From Gymnothorax reevesii (lineage: Eukaryota; Chordata; Actinopteri; Anguilliformes; Muraenidae): a stretch of 64,000 nucleotides of DNA. The stretch is from contig CM056587.1 of NCBI GenBank assembly GCA_029721435.1, positions 15,657,667-15,721,666 of the forward strand, in the 5' to 3' direction. The notes under the pieces were generated by a model, which was not told the DNA's origin, did no database searches, and saw only the letters and a program-made list of their open reading frames with translations. Position 1 is the stretch's first letter. Each line of letters begins with the position of its first letter. The position numbers and the translations under genes were made by a program. Below are positions 49,601 to 61,285 of this stretch, piece by piece.

Positions 49601-52600
49601 ATTGTGGTCACTCACTTGCTCAGCCATGGATGTTCAATAGGGATGCTCGTGGGACACATACCCATTACATGCAGTGGATCTGAACTGTTTTGTTCTTGTT
49701 AAAATTCACTCCCTTTTTCTAGGTTGTCAATATTTCTGGAAACCACTGACCCTGTGAAGAAGAAGCACCCAGTGAATAGTCTTGATGGCCTTACGCTGAG
49801 TTACAAGGTACTTTTCACACTTGTGAAAGCAAAGGGCGTTTATTAGTTTTAACCCTGCCCTGCAGAGGGAAAAATTTTACCAAACATTTTATTCTTGAAT
49901 TTAGATTTCAAACACTTGTTTCTGTTATGTTTTGCTTGGATTAAAAAAAAAATTCCTCCACTAATGTGAAAATTTTTACTCATTTCTAGATTTTTGATAT
50001 TATCTTACCCCATGGACAAATCTAGAAGAGAGTACTAAAATCATGTCATCAGTGGCAGAATTACTGAAAAAATGTAATGGAGAGGTGTTTTAAGTCTTAG
50101 TAAAGTGTTGAAATATTTGTAAGATTTTTTTCAGTGTGCATTTTCTTGAATAGCATCACCTGCATTAAGCGTATCGCCATTGGCAATATTTAAAGGAGCT
50201 GTGTCACGATTACAACTTTGAACAAAGTAAATCCGCTCAACTGTAAGTTAAAATCTAGAAGGTCTTTATCCCTCAGCCCTCAAGGCCGACGGGGTATTGC
50301 TATCCTTCGTGCGGTTGGGCGGGCGGGCGGGCGTCTCCAAAAACTTCGACATCGGGCTGAGGGGTATTCCCTGCATTGCACACCTATTTTTTTCTTCTTC
50401 TTTGATTATTGGAAAAGACAACCAGCTTACATTCTTCATATCCCTTAGCTAGAGCTTAAAATAGCACTGTGAATCCTCAAATTTCCATAGAAAGCTCCTA
50501 AATATGAAAAGCATAATGCCGGATTAACTAAAATATTAAATGAAGTGCAAAACGATGAGGGATTGGCAAAGCTCGAATCAGAATATGACTTGCAGTCAAG
50601 CGGATTCACTTTCTTAAGATGTCATTTCTGAGCATGCGCAGTAATCATGACACAGCTCCTTTAAGGCAGGAACCGTAATTCAATCTCTGGCTTTGTTTGA
50701 AGCCTAAAAATTGGCATCTAAGCGAGTGTTTTTCTCAGGTTCCATGGCCCGTGGACATCGTCATTAGCTCAGAGTGCCAGAAGATCTACAATCAAGTCTT
50801 CCTGCTTCTCCTGCAGATCAAATGGGCCAAGTACAGTCTGGACACGCTGCGGTTCAGTGGTACATACTTCCTCTTGGAGAAAAAGCACCATTTTGTGTTT
50901 CGACACCTACAGTGCTACTAAAAATGCATTTAAAAATGCAGTGTCTCCTGTGCTTTTCACTGTCAAATTTTACATTTGGGATTCAGTGTGACAAAGGCAA
51001 AAGTACACAAAATAGGAATCAGTGAATTTTTTTTTTTACTGAACTTTATCATTTAATTTGTTTAAGCTTCTTTATCCCCCGCCGGGTGAGAGCCCAAAAG
51101 GGGGATTATATTGTGGCCGAGGCCATCTGTCCGTCCGTCTGTCCGTATCTGAAAGTACTTGGCTGGTGAAATCAACTCCTACAGTTTTAATTGGACATCC
51201 CTGAAACTTTGCACATATGCTGCAGATAGACTTATGATACTCATATTGCAGTGGCGACCCCGGCGGGGGATGTTGTGCTCTCAGAGGGCTCTATTTTTAT
51301 AACTTGTTGGAAAACATGTGAATATGCTATAAAAAGTAATTTAATTAAGTGATGCACATGCGGTATTTACTGAAAATATCTATAAATGTGTCCTCCTGAC
51401 GATGGTACAGATCTGTATTGTCATGTTCAAGGACATGAAAATAGTTACTGCAACGTGTCATTGAGGTAATATAATCATTCTGCCTAGTGATAACATGATT
51501 ATTGGTATAATTTTGCTAAAACTGTTTATTTATGAAATTCCCTGGTCCATTTGGATGTATCTAGTCAATTGGGAATTTGGATGTATCCATATTACGATTC
51601 ATAGCATTTGATGTGTTTTTATGGATTTATACTTGGGATGGTACGTACTGGGCCTTGTATTGGAATGAAATTGGACTCGTTGGAAATGCAGAGTTTTTAA
51701 CCTGGGCATGGTGAAAGTCAGGTGATTTCTGGACTCGTAACCTTGTACGCTTTACTTTCTTCTGTAAAGATTGATTCTGGTTTTTCCGCAGATTTGACCG
51801 TCGCTGCTCAGAGACAGGAGTCGTGTGTGACGGAGGAGGGGAAGGGGAAGGTGTCCATCAGGCTGCAGATTCACAGGATGTTCCTGCTGAGGGTCAAACT
51901 CATGCATTTTGTCAACAGTTTACACAACTACATCATGACCAGAGTGAGTTTGCTAACCTGTGTGTGTGTGTATGTTTATATGTCTGGGGATCAAAACAAT
52001 GCATTGTTGGAATGCGAGGACCCCCTGAGTACTATAAACTGAAAAAATTGCATTGCTCGGACTTTTTTTTGGGTCCCAGTGCAGAAAAGGCTAAATTCTG
52101 GGCCAAGGACCAGGATTAGGTCTAAGGCATACAATGGGTCATGTGGTTTGGACTGGGTCTAGTTTTAAGGTTAGGTATTATAATTGTGCTGTAGGTTAAG
52201 GTCAGGGGTTAAACTATGGTAAAAACTGGCTTCTGTTGGGGGGGTTGTGGGTTAGGGTTAAGGTTAGGGTCAATCCATGTGAGTGAATATTGATTGTGTA
52301 TCTGTTTAGTGTATTTATTGCATATATTTGTTATTGTGCGTACATCTGTGCGTCTCATTTGTGTCTGTGTGATAAGATCATGTGATTATTTACATGATGA
52401 TGGTATGATGTTTGTGCCTCTTGCTCAGATTTTGCACAGCACAGGGTTAGAGTTTCAGCACCAGGTTCAGGAAGCCAAAGATCTGGATCAGCTGATCAGG
52501 ATCCACTACAGATACCTCTCCACCATCCACGACCGCTGTCTGCTGAGGGAGAAGGTGGGCTCCTCACACCGCACAGTAAAACCCTCTTACGCACCCCTGT

Positions 52601-55600
52601 AGAGTCCTGTCACAGTGTGAGGTAACATGATCGCTCCCCATATGTAATGTGTGGGGATGGTGTGGAGGATGCTTATACACGGCTCTGGTCCTGTCGGGCT
52701 GGTGTGCCTTTGCTGTTTCTCTTGAAGTAATTTACAGTGTCAGCTCCCCCAACCTTTGGGTAAATAGTGACTGTCTTCTGTGTTATTCTCCCAAACACTT
52801 TCAATAAAATGTGTGCAATATTTTGTGAGCGACCTTTCAGCGAAACCTCTGTACTTCGCCGTTTTGATCAGTGACTGCATGAGAAAATGGTCGCGCTTTG
52901 AAAGGACACAAAATTTGACAACTTTTCGAAATCGCAAGCAGTGCTTTCACCATGCGGTGAAAAGAACAATGTCCTGTATGTGATCTGTAATTGAAGAACT
53001 GAGGAAAATGCCAACATAAGTCTCACTGCTTCTCCGTATCACTGACAGCTGGGGCAATAACAGTGCTTGTGTGGCATATTTTCCCCACCGTTGTGGTAAT
53101 CGCCTCTTACTGAATAATTTCTTGAGCGTTTTTGCAGAGCTCTGTGTAGATTCACTCCAGTACTTCAGCACTGTAATATCTATGATACTCCTGCATTGGT
53201 GCATCAGCAAATATCAAACAGGATCTAACTAATGAATTAATTACAAAAGCAGCTGGGACATCTCTGCACTACACAGTTATACAGTCTCTCTTCAGGTCTG
53301 CATGCACATGCATGTTCCTCTGTCATGTCTGTACTGTAAATAATGCGAATGATGGTCTTTCCCACCTGTATCTACAGGTGAGCTTCGTCAAAGAGGCCAT
53401 TATGAAGGTGTTAAACCTGGTCCTTCTCTTCTCTGACCGCTGGCAGGCTGGCACCGGGGCCTGGAAGTAAGTCTCCATGTGACACTAATTCCATAACACT
53501 GATGGCTAAGTGGGAAACACTAGTATTGTCTGCTTACGCACTGACTCGATGGGAGTGCTGGTCAGCTGAACACTCACTATGAGCTGAACAGGGGAGGATA
53601 ACCCCGCCCCCTGAGTGTCATGGTTTCTGCAATCAAGTTGAATCAAGTTGGGCGGGTTCTTGAGAGGGATTGGGCCAGGGCTCTCTGAAGTGCATTATGG
53701 CTGTTCTTGAAGACGTGTACTACGTACATAAAATATGCCGAGGCCCAAGGCCAGAGATTATCAAGGCTTTTATTCCAGTTGAGTAACTTCTGCTGATTTC
53801 ACTAACCAACCAACAAGGTGAGAACTAGGTGGTGAAATAAGTCGGGAATGCGATTGCATGCGCTTTGCCCTACTTCATCAGGCATCTGTGTTGTAGAGGC
53901 TGGGAAAGTGGGAGTTTAACCTGAAGTAAAGTTCTTAATGCACCTGAAAATTCAAACCTGGACTGAACCAAGCGAGCTGAATCCGGAGCACGGCTCACCT
54001 GAGATCATCTCGTACAATACTGAGCCCAACTCTGAGCCAATCCAAAAAACGCAAGGATCGGTTTTAGACAGAAGGCGGCACAATTATGTAGGTGGAAGCT
54101 GAAATCACAACTGGGAGAGGTGGAGAGTGAGGGAGAGGGAGAGAAGGAGTGAGAAACCAGGAAGGTCACAAACCAGCTGTGTTTAAGCCTCTGTTTTTGA
54201 GTTTTGTCCAACAGATTAGGTCACTGAGAGAGCTGCTGAATAAACCAGTTTTGCCAAAAGCAGGCATTTCGATCTGTAATGATGTTTCAGTGTTTGCCAT
54301 GCTGTGATGGAGTTTATTGGTGTATATTCCTTCAAAAAGAGATTCAGTGTTTGCATCATTCTTGCTGCATCATTGCCCTGCCATTCATCGCACCGCAGAC
54401 TATACTTCAACTTCAACGTGCTTTCTTCATGATAAATAGATATTCAATAGCTCACAGTCATAGCCTGCAACTTGAACAAATAAATATTAAATAATGGGAT
54501 AAATTAACAAACAAATTAAATTACTCATTTTGTTTACTTGATTAGTAATACAAAGCCAGCCTAGGTTATTTTCATGCCCCCGTAAACGAAGTTTCGGGGC
54601 ATATAGTTTTTCACCTGTCTGTCTGTCCGTCCGTCTGTCTGTCCGGACTTTAACATGGCTATAACTTTTGATCGGCTCATGATAGGACTTCGATACTTGG
54701 CATATGCATTGCTTGTGAGAAGGCATTTCAGATGGGGTCATGACTTTTCGCCTTGTGACGTTGACCTTGGAGCATGACGTTCGGTGACAAAAACTTTAAC
54801 ATGGGCCATAACTTTTCATTAGCTAGTAATAGGCATTTGATACCTGGCATATGTATTCCTTAGGATAAGGCCTTTCTGATGAGGTAATGAATGTTGACCT
54901 TGTGACCTTGACCTTTAACCTTTGATTGACTCATGATAGGCCTTTAATGTTTGGTATGTGCATGTTATGCAGGGGGGCATCAGTATTTCACAAACACATC
55001 TTGTTTTAAGCTAATGAATATATTTATATAGCCTATAGGCATATTAAAGTCATTCAATCTTTAGTAAGAGAATAATAAATCATTAGCCTAAATGAATGCC
55101 AGAGACATAAAATTCCAGGCTGCTATATTCTTTTCTTAATCACTGTGTACTATATCCCATTGGTCAAAGGCATTCACTGAAGCTGTGATTGCCTACATTC
55201 ACTGTATAGTAACTGCAAACAGTACTACAGGAGATGTTGGAAATTAATGGCTAATTTTTAAACAAGTGGAGAAAGTCTTAACAGTCGATTGACTCTAAAA
55301 TTATTAGAGCTTAATGGACTAATGAGTGCTCACTGGGGGAAAAAATGCAGAGTAGCCTACTATAGACCATTCACACAGGCATTTTTTTGTGCAGCATTAC
55401 CCAACCAGTCCAATTAGCATAAATTGTCAGCTGAAACTGAGAACTCAAAGGCTGCTGGTTGCATTTTGAAACGCTACCCTTGAGCAAGGTGCTTGCATTT
55501 GGCCTGAATCCTGTACTCATGTAGCGGCATGGGTGGGTATTATGTTACAATGAAGTGGTGATTGTGACTCTGAGTAAATGCTTCTCAATGGCGGTATCGG

Positions 55601-57618
55601 TCAAAATTTCAAATTAATGTCACCTCTCTGCCTCATTGACCGTGACCACTTCTTCCATTCTGTGGCGCTGTTGACTGTGTTTCATGTATTTTTTTTTTCT
55701 GCATTAATCTCTTATGCTGTGTGATGCTGCTCCCTTCGATGATTACTTCATCAGCTGTGAAAATGACTGATCACCAAAATAGCTCATTACTCCTGTATGT
55801 GCTTGATTTATCTATTGTTCCAGGGTTGAGTCCATTGACAAGATGGAGTCCGATTTCAAGAACTGCCACATGTTCCTGGTAACAATACTGAATAAAGCGG
55901 TCTGCAGAGGGTCATTTCCTCACCGTAAGCTAAACCATATGCTTTCCCCATTTTGAATTTTTTTTCCGCCTATTTTTATCTGGATTTTATCCAGATAAAT
56001 TTTATCCAGATTGATCTCTGAGCGCAGTGTTTCAGTTGAGCGTTTGTGACAAACAGCGTCCTCTTCTGGCTGATTATCCGTTTGTGCACATGAAAAGAAC
56101 TTAAGAGGAGGCTAAGCACGTTTCGGCGGCGGGTCTTATAACTGTGGTACCCTTTCCATGTGCGTGTCCCCGCGCATGAGTTTTTAGCGCGCCAAAAAAA
56201 AGTTGATTCAATGTCGACTTTTTGCTCGGATTGTTGCCGGCATGCAAAAATGTGGTCACCATGTGGTTAATATGATTACATAATGACGATTCCAGAGGTA
56301 CTGCCAGTAGGGGACAACTTTCAGCTACAAACCCTTCTCAGTACTGCCCAGTTTCTGGCGCTAAATTAAAACCACACTCCGTCCAAAATTATCGTATTTA
56401 TTATCAAGAAAGGGCATTAAACTAATGACTGACAAAAGGTTGAATGACTCGAAGGGAAACTTGTTTCTTTTTTCGGACTATGACATTTGACATTAAACGA
56501 CGCAGTCTTCGTCATTTCTACAAGGTGCACAGTTGGAAGTCCCTGCTGGACGGCATGCTGGCAATAAGTCAGCACACAAGAATGCACACTGACTCGAGGG
56601 ATTTCAGGGCACGGAATTGAGCCCTGAACCAAACATCAAAATGCGCGCTGAAATTTGCAGCCTATAGGAAACCTAACTTAAATCAAGTTCTACTGAAGCT
56701 GGAGCTGCATTAGTTTATTGAACTTGGTGAATGCAACAAATGACGATGTTGCCTGCTGTTTAAGGACAAGGGCTTGTCGCAGAGTTCAGTTACAACTGGA
56801 TGAAGTAATTTTGCTGACCCCCCCCCTAATAGACATGCCCTCTGCATCTCTGCCCTGAAATTAGTGGCTCTGATAATGGATGGATCGATGGATGCAAAAA
56901 CAGATTAATTAATGGATAGATAGACCTGGAAAAGGGGGTGAAGCAGATTAAATGAAATGTGATATCATGTTTCCTCAAATAATAATTTGAATATCACGTT
57001 AACCCTGTCTGGAGCAACTGTGTTCACTGAAAATCTGTATCTTGTTTCTGCTTTCTGGGTTGTATGATGCGCAACGATGCTGTATAGGTTAAAATAAGCT
57101 GCAGACGACAAGTTAGCCAGTTCAAATCGAATTAAATGTGGACAGTGGAGCCAGTGTGTCCATGGACAAATCTATATTTGCGTCAAAGCTATTTTTTGTA
57201 TAATTAATTTATCATTACGATTTGGGCACCACAGATGGGCATTTTAGTTGAAGACCTACATTTCCTGTGCTCCATCGTTTGACATTTAACGTGTAATTAT
57301 TGTGCATGGAACTCTCAATCATTCATGCGCATTAAGCTGGCATACACACAGGGGTCACTGTCACAGGTTTTTACCTCAGAATTCTCCTGTTTCTGACTAA
57401 ATAGTGTGCTCTGGTATTACACTGTGATTGGTTAGAATTGTTAGGGTATGTCAGCCTCAACAAATAAATTGGAGGTCTTGTGCTTAGTCACATGCAGTGA
57501 TGGAAAACTTAAGCAAATGTCCATGAAGCAAATATACTGATGCTGAATTCTGTTTCCTCTCTCCTTCACAGTGGAGTCCCTGGCCCTGTCGCTGATGGCT
57601 GGATTCGAGCAGTGCTGA
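34649..57618 (+). CDS. tubgcp5: Gamma-tubulin complex component 5 (GCP5), complete, 23 exons
   Basis: Subunit of the gamma-tubulin ring complex that nucleates microtubules at centrosomes. Exons: 34649-34782, 34967-35020, 35121-35229, 35603-35699, 35812-35891, 36271-36406, 37891-38008, 39679-39768, 40015-40108, 41497-41743, 43027-43229, 44940-45055, 45897-46165, 46907-47105, 48010-48198, 49181-49363, 49723-49807, 50739-50859, 51792-51943, 52429-52554, 53378-53466, 55824-55924, 57572-57618. They total 3,039 nt, or 1,012 codons plus TGA (human 1,024); all introns are GT-AG and all phases agree. The start ATG has A at -3 and G at +4 and opens the conserved N-terminus. Landmarks: WSNFRFHRFLDVNSHK (exons 1-2), DDFDWGKYLMEGEE (exon 5), REDSGIQVDRTP (exon 6). 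The GRIP1-type half spans about exons 8-14, including FRTYQAFVWALYKYF (exon 10). GRIP2 spans exons 15-23, including QIHRMFLLRVKLMHFVNSLH (exon 19), and the C-terminus is LALSLMAGFEQC. An acidic serine-rich linker lies in exon 13. Confidence 0.97.
34914..34936. repeat. (TA)n tract
   Basis: Short TA run followed by a T run, 30 bp upstream of the tubgcp5 exon 2 acceptor; the T run probably serves as its polypyrimidine tract. Confidence 0.8.
36770..36985 (+). repeat. Degenerate tandem repeat, about 24-bp period
   Basis: GGGTTACAGTTGTGTAATTT at 36788 and variants at about 36837, 36883, 36906 and 36931, spaced about 24 or 48 bp. In tubgcp5 intron 6. Confidence 0.55.
38218..38880 (-). mobile_element. 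5'-truncated LINE 3' end, copy 2
   Basis: Same family as 17262-17795 and same orientation, but longer. The minus-strand reading includes SLYRSVVVKKELSRKAKLSI, the MGFLRSMTGHSLRDRVR stretch and QLGWLGQLYQMPPG. It has a small deletion in the [10 protein letters not shown] region, so the frame is broken. The 3' tail is (GATG)n (CCATCCATCCATC on the plus strand), unlike copy 1. In tubgcp5 intron 7. Confidence 0.75.
38940..39162. mobile_element. Palindrome-headed element A
   Basis: The head ATCCCCCTGGCATATAATGC followed by GGGGGGATATA folds on itself. A GTCCGTCCGTCCGTCTG spacer follows. The body has CACCAAATTTGGTTTGGAGC. The tail GCCGGGGGGATCC is the inverse of the head arm. In tubgcp5 intron 7, next to the LINE fragment. 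Confidence 0.6.
40225..40966. mobile_element. Palindrome-headed element B with a 146-bp tandem array and DR1 motifs
   Basis: Head TTATCCCTCAGCCAAACTTT followed by GGCCAGAGGGGTATTG; spacer GTGTCTGTCTGTCGTCTGTC; tail GGCCGAGGGGTATT inverts the head. Between them lie five units (landmarks 40318, 40464, 40611, 40757, 40888; spacings 146, 147, 146, 131) containing CAGCTTCACCAAATTTGGTA. The four complete units carry TGACCTNTGACCT at 40403, 40550, 40696 and 40842. In tubgcp5 intron 9. Confidence 0.75.
41050..41470. repeat. Imperfect (GAT)n microsatellite
   Basis: More than 400 bp of GATGAT/GATTATGAT/TTGGTGATTA variants, ending about 25 bp before the tubgcp5 exon 10 acceptor (exon starts 41497). His/Asn-, Met/Ile- and Ile-rich open frames across it are low-complexity artefacts. 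Confidence 0.9.
41990..42125 (+). mobile_element. tRNA-derived SINE fragment
   Basis: Decayed tRNA-like head: GCACAATGGTGTGGTGTGGA, GCGCTGCCGCTTCACAGAAA, then a B-box-like GGGTTTAAATC, followed by TGGAGTTTGTATGTTCTCCT. This is the order of a widespread fish SINE. In tubgcp5 intron 10. Confidence 0.75.
43230..43685 (+). repeat. 35-bp minisatellite starting at the tubgcp5 exon 11 donor
   Basis: About 13 diverged units of the form GTCATTTATGAATGAGTGAC followed by TGGCAGAATCTCAG. Landmarks GTCATTTAT lie near 43241, 43273, 43311, 43346, 43382, 43416, 43452, 43488, 43522, 43554, 43614 and 43648. The donor GTGAGTCCACAG at 43230 itself resembles the GAGTGACTGGCAG part of a unit, so the array effectively begins at the splice site. 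Confidence 0.8.
45030..45149 (+). repeat. Three 40-bp tandem units spanning the tubgcp5 exon 12 splice donor
   Basis: Units 45030-45069, 45070-45109 and 45110-45149 are nearly identical. Each holds the last 26 nt of exon 12 (CCAGCCAAAGAGTTCATCAT then ACAGAG) plus the donor GTACGTCAGGTGC. The first copy is the true exon end (45055). The second and third give two extra perfect donors 40 and 80 nt downstream, both of which would shift the frame. Confidence 0.95.
45205..45600. mobile_element. Related repeat with DR1-like motifs
   Basis: CCCTTCGGCCATCATTATGT begins a block with a GTCTATCTGTGTGTCTGTCC spacer and a body containing TTTGACCTTTGACCAATGAC (about 45416) and a perfect TGACCTTTGACCT at 45566. 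Similar in plan to element B; its tail is not clear. In tubgcp5 intron 12. Confidence 0.5.
47328..47420 (+). repeat. Fish dispersed repeat (SINE-type) fragment
   Basis: TTACATTACATTATCGGCAT followed by TTAGCAGATGCTTG is a decayed form of the fish repeat 'ACATTTAGCAGACGCTTTTA'. In tubgcp5 intron 14. Confidence 0.55.
48207..48262. repeat. (CA)n/(CGCA)n microsatellite at the tubgcp5 exon 15 donor
   Basis: Begins 9 bp after the exon end (48198), directly after the donor GTGAGTGTAC. Confidence 0.85.
50266..50367. mobile_element. Palindrome-headed element C (short)
   Basis: Head TTATCCCTCAGCCCTCAAGG followed by CCGACGGGGTATTGC, a GGGCGGGCGGGCGGGCG spacer, and tail CGGGCTGAGGGGTATTCC inverting the head. 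Same head and tail arms as element B, but only about 100 bp and without the DR1 units. In tubgcp5 intron 17. Confidence 0.65.
51074..51272. mobile_element. Palindrome-headed element D
   Basis: Head ATCCCCCGCCGGGTGAGAGC followed by CCAAAAGGGGGATTATATTG, spacer CTGTCCGTCCGTCTGTCCG, a body with CCTGAAACTTTGCACATATG, and tail CCCCGGCGGGGGATG inverting the head. In tubgcp5 intron 18. Confidence 0.65.
54574..54980. mobile_element. Palindrome-headed element E
   Basis: Head ATGCCCCCGTAAACGAAGTT followed by TCGGGGCATATAG, spacer CTGTCTGTCTGTCCGTCCGT, a body with two related blocks (CATGGCTATAACTTTTGATC and CATGGGCCATAACTTTTCAT) and several GACCTTG stretches, and tail GCAGGGGGGCATC inverting the head. 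In tubgcp5 intron 21. Confidence 0.65.
55430..55590 (+). mobile_element. Degenerate SINE
   Basis: CAAAGGCTGCTGGTTGCATT, then ACCCTTGAGCAAGGTGCTTG and, near the end, CTCTGAGTAAATGCTTCTCA. This is the order of a common fish SINE ('GCTGGTTCGATTCC', 'CCCTTGAGCAAGGTACTTAA', 'CTGGATAAGAGCGTCTGC'). In tubgcp5 intron 21. Confidence 0.6.
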
Positions 57619-58037
57619 TGATCAGCTGGATGAAGTGGGAGAGAGTGAGAGACCGAGGGAGAGGGATGGAGAGATGCAGAAGCAGTGAGAGGGAAAGCGA
57701 GACCTGTGTCATGTGATCTTCACTTTGATGGGATCATGTGGTTTCTCTCTGTGTCAATGTCTGACAGACTTTGATAGATGCTTCCCTCTGCCTGTTTATG
57801 CACAATAAGTCACTCTGTGATTCCTCTGGAAGAAAATGGCAGTCTTGTGTAGATTATTTAAAGGATTGCAAGCAGTGTGATATTATGACTGAAGTATCAC
57901 TCCTTTAATCAAATCAAACGTGCTCACTGCGACATGAGAATGGGATTTATGGGGGTTGTACATATTTTGATGCATTTGACTTTGCATTGGTCCCTGACTG
58001 TGCTCAATAATTGTTTTATGTGCTTTTTCAGCAAGAC

Positions 58038-58043
58038 AATAAA
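58038..58043 (+). terminator. Candidate polyadenylation signal of tubgcp5
   Basis: AATAAA 420 nt after the stop codon, followed by a T/G-rich stretch (GTGCTGTGTATTATTTTGTT). Another AATAAA at 58804-58809 is a weaker, distal alternative. Confidence 0.5.
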
Positions 58044-61000
58044 TTATACTCTTATGAAATTTTGTGCTGTGTATTATTTTGTTCCTGTAGACATGCATTG
58101 TATTCTGGGAAATATATCATGATTATACTGCAGATCATAGTGTTTGTGTGCTGTTTGTGACAGTGGCATAAAAACCGTGTCTTGAACCATCAAAAGAAGT
58201 CAGAACTTGGTGAGCTTTGGTATCTGAAATTAACATAAACAATATTTCAGTATTCTGATATTGTTCTGGAACAATATGATTTGTTTTGTCCAGGTATTGA
58301 ATACCAGGATGATGTCTGCAAATCAAACCCAGCTCTGATGCTCAAGCACCCACTGTAGGTGTGTTCACTGGTCAACAGGGGTCAGTATGGGCACTGTAAC
58401 CAGCCTGCCGCTCGACTATGCAGCCCCATACACAGCAAACTCCTTAGCACTGCGTGTTCTGACACTTTTTTTTTGTCATAGCCTGTGTGGAGGAAGGAAG
58501 CACTCCTCCCCGCCCCCTTCCCAATCATGTCTGTACCTGGCAATCCCTCCTTTCCCCTCTCATTGTTATCTTTTGAATGTCCCTCCAAGACCCTCCAATG
58601 GCCATTCATTGGCTGTCCTCTCCATTTGTTTTTCTCTGTCCAATCAGTGTGATCTATACTGAAAAGAACAGCCCATTTTGTTCAGGTAAAAACTTTTATG
58701 AGCCACTCTGGGGGTCTCTCTTCCCCTGGTGCCAGGGAAAGGGTCACAGACATCAGCGGTTGGTTTTGTTTGTTCACTTATTTGCCCATAATTTCACTTG
58801 TGCAATAAATTTGATAAACGACTTTAAGCTTTAATCTCTTGGTTCCACGACACCACCACTAACTTTTTGAGCAATTTATGCCACAGTAGCTCATCTGTGG
58901 AATTGGACCAGACAGGCTAACCTTCGCTCCCTTCCCTACTTGCATCAATGAGCCTCCGGCACCAGTGACCCTGTGGCTGTTTCACTGGTTGTTCTTCTTT
59001 AGCAGGTACAAAGAATTGCATGCTGGGATTAAAGCATGAGACTACAGTTTTGGAAATGCTCTGACCTGGTCATCTAGCATCCACGGTTTGGCTCTTGTCA
59101 AAGCCACTCAGATGCTGAAGCTTATAAATTTTTCCTGCTTCTGTCACATCAATTACAAGAACTGACTGTTCACCTGTCCGTGGTTTTAAGTGTCGCTCAG
59201 CGGATGAACCATGCAAAATGCTGCAAGGGGTGGGTCAGCTGAAATGAACTATTTAGGGTGGATATATGTGCCTGACCTAGCTTAGCTAGAATGTGCAGTA
59301 TGAGTGGACATCTGCAGTGATTACAGTATAATTGCAAGAAATAGAATTTTTGCGTTCATTTAAGCACTATTTCACGGATTTCAATGAGCAAGAGAAAATT
59401 GAGTCTTGACAGAAAATGGTCCAACTTGGGATACAGTACTACGTTTTGGTGGGTGGATTCCCAATAGGAAGGCCTATGTTTCCCCTGAAAACCAATGAAA
59501 AATAATAGCTAATGTGGGAGGTATAGGTGAGAACGTTACCCCTACTCCAAATCACTGATTTTGAGATGACCATGTTTCAAGCCCAATAACTTGCCTTCTG
59601 CGGGGAGTTGGATTTTGGGACTTGTACGGGATTAGAAACATTACTTGAATTACTGGAAACAGGAAAAAAATAATAATAATTTTGCGAACGTTTACCGTTT
59701 GCGAGTGAGGCCAGAATTTCATCATGACAGTATTTTCGCACAAATCCACAACTGTAAGAATTAGGAACTCCATGAAAAGCACATTTTGGTGCCAGACTTG
59801 CTGCCATTAGTGCCATGAGCAGCCATTTTGTTATTGTTGCTGTTGTACTGTTGCATATATACAGCATACATAGCAATATACAGAATCAATCCACATCCCC
59901 CTGAGTGACTGTTAGTGATGTGGCTGATTGCTGTATGTGTGTGTCTGTCTGGTGTTCTGTGTTGGACCTACATGCTGAACATGTCTGTTAGGAATGAAAC
60001 AAATTTGTGTTTAAATCAGCATCTGATACGTCTTTGATATGCAAAGGCAGTCTGGTAGCTGCATCACAGTCTGGTTTGGCTGGCTCTCTGTGGAAAACTG
60101 TGGAAGACTGGGCATTGGGAGATGAGGACCGCACTTCCACAGTATATTATCATTCTGACAAAACGTAAACATTTTTACCGCCTTGGTTTTACACTGTCAA
60201 CAGAAGTCTTCATTCTGGTGGCAGTGACTTATTCTCTAAAATTTGATCATGAAAGGTTTTTGGTGAAGCATTCGTAGGCTTACTGTCGTGTTCTGCACAG
60301 CACATATGAGCTGCTTTGGAAAAAGCACCAACACTGTTGAGTGCTTTAAAATGCTTCAAGAAATGTGTCAAAGTAAATTTAAGAAACTGATGTCTTTGAC
60401 CTTTTATTTTTAACTCAGTAAGGAGGCAGTTTCAGCCGTGAATGATTAAACTGCACGCATTTATTACTGCGGCCAAACCTTTGGCCACAGAGCTGCTAAT
60501 GAAAACATTGTGTTGAATTTAATGCTGTAGTTTCCAGGCTCATCTCAAGAGATTAAGACTACATTGAGTTTTTGCATTTAATTCATTTTATACTGTTTAA
60601 TGTAATTCTTCATGAAATTTGGTTATGTACATGGCCCAGGTGTCAGAATTCATAAAATCCCAGCATCACAAAACAAAAGTGGAAAGAAAATTAAACTGTA
60701 TCTCCCTAAATCTCAGGATAGATGCTTGTTAATGGTGTCCACAGATTCTTACACAAGGTTATCTAAAGAAATAACGTTCAATAAATGAAGCAGTTATGAA
60801 ATAGGAGCAGGTGGTTTGGGGGTGGGTGGGGGGGGGGGGGGTGGGGGAGTTTCTGTACTGCAAGCACACGTTTGAAGTTGCTGTGTGTGACTATAAAGTG
60901 TATATTTCTCCTTTTCACATATTCTGGTCTTCACTGCCTTGAAAACAGTCATCTTGGTACTTTTCTGAGTTTTAGCATGCTTTTCAAAGATCCTTTTGGC

Positions 61001-61285
61001 CACCCTTCTTTAATTTTTAACCTGTAATGATTATGCTCCAGGCATAGAGCCTGTTGAGGATTCTGGGAAGGGGGAGGGGGGGTTGGCAGTCTTGTCTTTG
61101 GGCCAAATCAGGATCACCCCTCCTTTTTCCACCTCCAGCTTCCTTCGTGCATTCACACACAATGCAGACAGAGTCCTCACTGCCATCCAGATGGTGGTGT
61201 TTGCCACACTCTAATGAGGTCCTTCAATACAGGAGAGTACAGAACTGTGAGGATCACACACTATAACTAGAGGGCACTTGGTAGA

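Noticed and set aside
51961..52119. Continuation of the exon 19 frame past its donor
   Set aside because: The GTGAGT donor at 51944 and the exact phase join to exon 20 (ILHSTGLEFQHQV) show that this is intron.
52240..52272. GGTTAGGGTTAAGGTTAGGGT, telomere-like
   Set aside because: Only about three or four imperfect units within a wider GGTTA-rich low-complexity stretch; not enough to call an interstitial telomere.
59552..59876. Minus-strand frame of 99 codons ending NSPQKASYWA
   Set aside because: No recognisable domain, overlapping frames of similar length, AT-rich intergenic setting.
60817..60850. G-run that could form a G-quadruplex near the tubgcp5-atp10a gap
   Set aside because: A plain homopolymer-like GT-interrupted G tract, far from either gene's start; no functional context seen.
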